Below are positions 63,754-64,000 of a stretch of DNA of 64,000 nucleotides, one piece after another (the stretch's first letter is position 1; each line of letters opens with the position of its first letter). The DNA lies in contig NZ_WBMT01000008.1 of assembly GCF_008923185.1 (NCBI RefSeq), positions 62,001 through 126,000 on the forward strand, given 5' to 3'. Origin of the DNA: Actinomadura rudentiformis (GTDB lineage: Bacteria; Actinomycetota; Actinomycetes; Streptosporangiales; Streptosporangiaceae). The position numbers were made by a program, and so were the translations under genes. Below the pieces are notes generated by a model. It was not told the origin of the DNA. It saw only the letters and a list, made by a program, of their open reading frames with translations, and searched no databases.

Positions 63754-64000
63754 TCACTCCTGGTGGACGGTCTGCACGAGCCGGGTGCCGCCGCGGCGGT
63801 CGATGAAGTAGCCGCGGCCCGGTGGCAGCGCGTGGCCCTTGATGTTGCCCAGGACGATGCCCTCGTCCTTGTTGCCGGACATGAGCAGGCCCGGCGAGCC
63901 CATCTCCTTGATGCGCTGCATGATCGGGTCGTACATGCCGCGGCCGGCGCCGCCGAACGCGCGGGACAGGATCACGTGCAGGCCGATGTCGCGTGCCTGC
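63754..64000 (-). CDS. eccC: EccC-type FtsK/SpoIIIE ATPase, C-terminal end
   Basis: The last 81 codons of a large ATPase whose start lies beyond the right edge. The sequence LHVILSRAFGGAGRGMYDPI, QRIKEMGSPGLLMSGNKDEG and LPPGRGYFIDRRGGTRLVQT matches the end of the third nucleotide-binding domain of EccC proteins, the motor of type VII secretion. Partial at the 5' side. Its presence defines the locus as T7SS. Confidence 0.88.
   Translation of the reverse strand, partial: QARDIGLHVILSRAFGGAGRGMYDPIMQRIKEMGSPGLLMSGNKDEGIVLGNIKGHALPPGRGYFIDRRGGTRLVQTVHQE

Overview
This window is high-G+C DNA from a filamentous-type actinomycete. The evidence is GTG starts and 4-bp ATGA overlaps, MshD (mycothiol), GlnR, a LAL-type LuxR regulator, an SCO5389-family protein, a DivIVA-like coiled coil and type VII secretion (T7SS) genes. 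My best guess is the Streptosporangiales (Actinomadura-like). That placement is inference from gene content only.

Left edge (1-3811): the scar of an integrative element. It holds a 452-codon unknown gene running off the left edge, a decayed IS630-type transposase, a frameshifted and N-terminally truncated tyrosine integrase, and a tRNA-Lys(UUU) whose 3' end the integrase frame runs into.

4.7-16.3 kb: a metabolic and cell-wall block. It has a CYP125/142-like P450 head-to-head with a hotdog thioesterase, a 900-residue LAL regulator divergent from an Old Yellow Enzyme, two paralogous NlpC/P60 endopeptidases, a YiaA/B membrane protein, a secreted GH1 glycosidase with an Ala-rich repeated extension, and an SCO5389-family protein. 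Each NlpC/P60 gene sits behind a conserved ~400-nt leader with a CRP-type palindrome at its far end. About 900 bp of degenerate 15-bp-based tandem repeats follows (16.35-17.25 kb).

17.9-31.9 kb: SDR plus crotonase operon; a secreted RWNGK-repeat protein; a response regulator/histidine kinase pair followed by a PDZ-less HtrA protease, with three copies of a TTCAGG direct-repeat operator; a MpaB-like oxygenase with LysR, divergent from SnoaL/SDR/NmrA-like genes; ArfB, peptide deformylase, a DivIVA-like protein and a gamma-class carbonic anhydrase.

32-49.8 kb: a 1342-residue CbxX-type AAA protein, then a conserved actinobacterial core that resembles the mycobacterial Rv0814c-Rv0820 neighbourhood. 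It contains DUF47/PiT, mshD, pstSCAB (with PHO box), glnR, moaD/thiS-like, lmeA-like, an ECF sigma/anti-sigma pair, a thioredoxin, a cysteine-rich leader peptide, a DUF4395 gene, a cysA-type sulfurtransferase and sseC (DUF1416).

50-64 kb: envelope and secretion genes. A three-gene operon of small membrane-anchored proteins precedes a T7SS-like locus with a mycosin (MycP), a YbaB-like protein and the C-terminus of EccC at the right edge. Between them lie repeated cassettes: a ~97-100-aa helical protein with a conserved YPG motif, a ~400-435-aa protein with a WXG100-like hairpin, hydrophobic segments, a Gly-rich repeat region and a C-terminal PPW[ED] tail, and ~200-230-aa proteins that may be LURP-one/scramblase-like. 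This cassette family is the best candidate in the window for an undescribed system.
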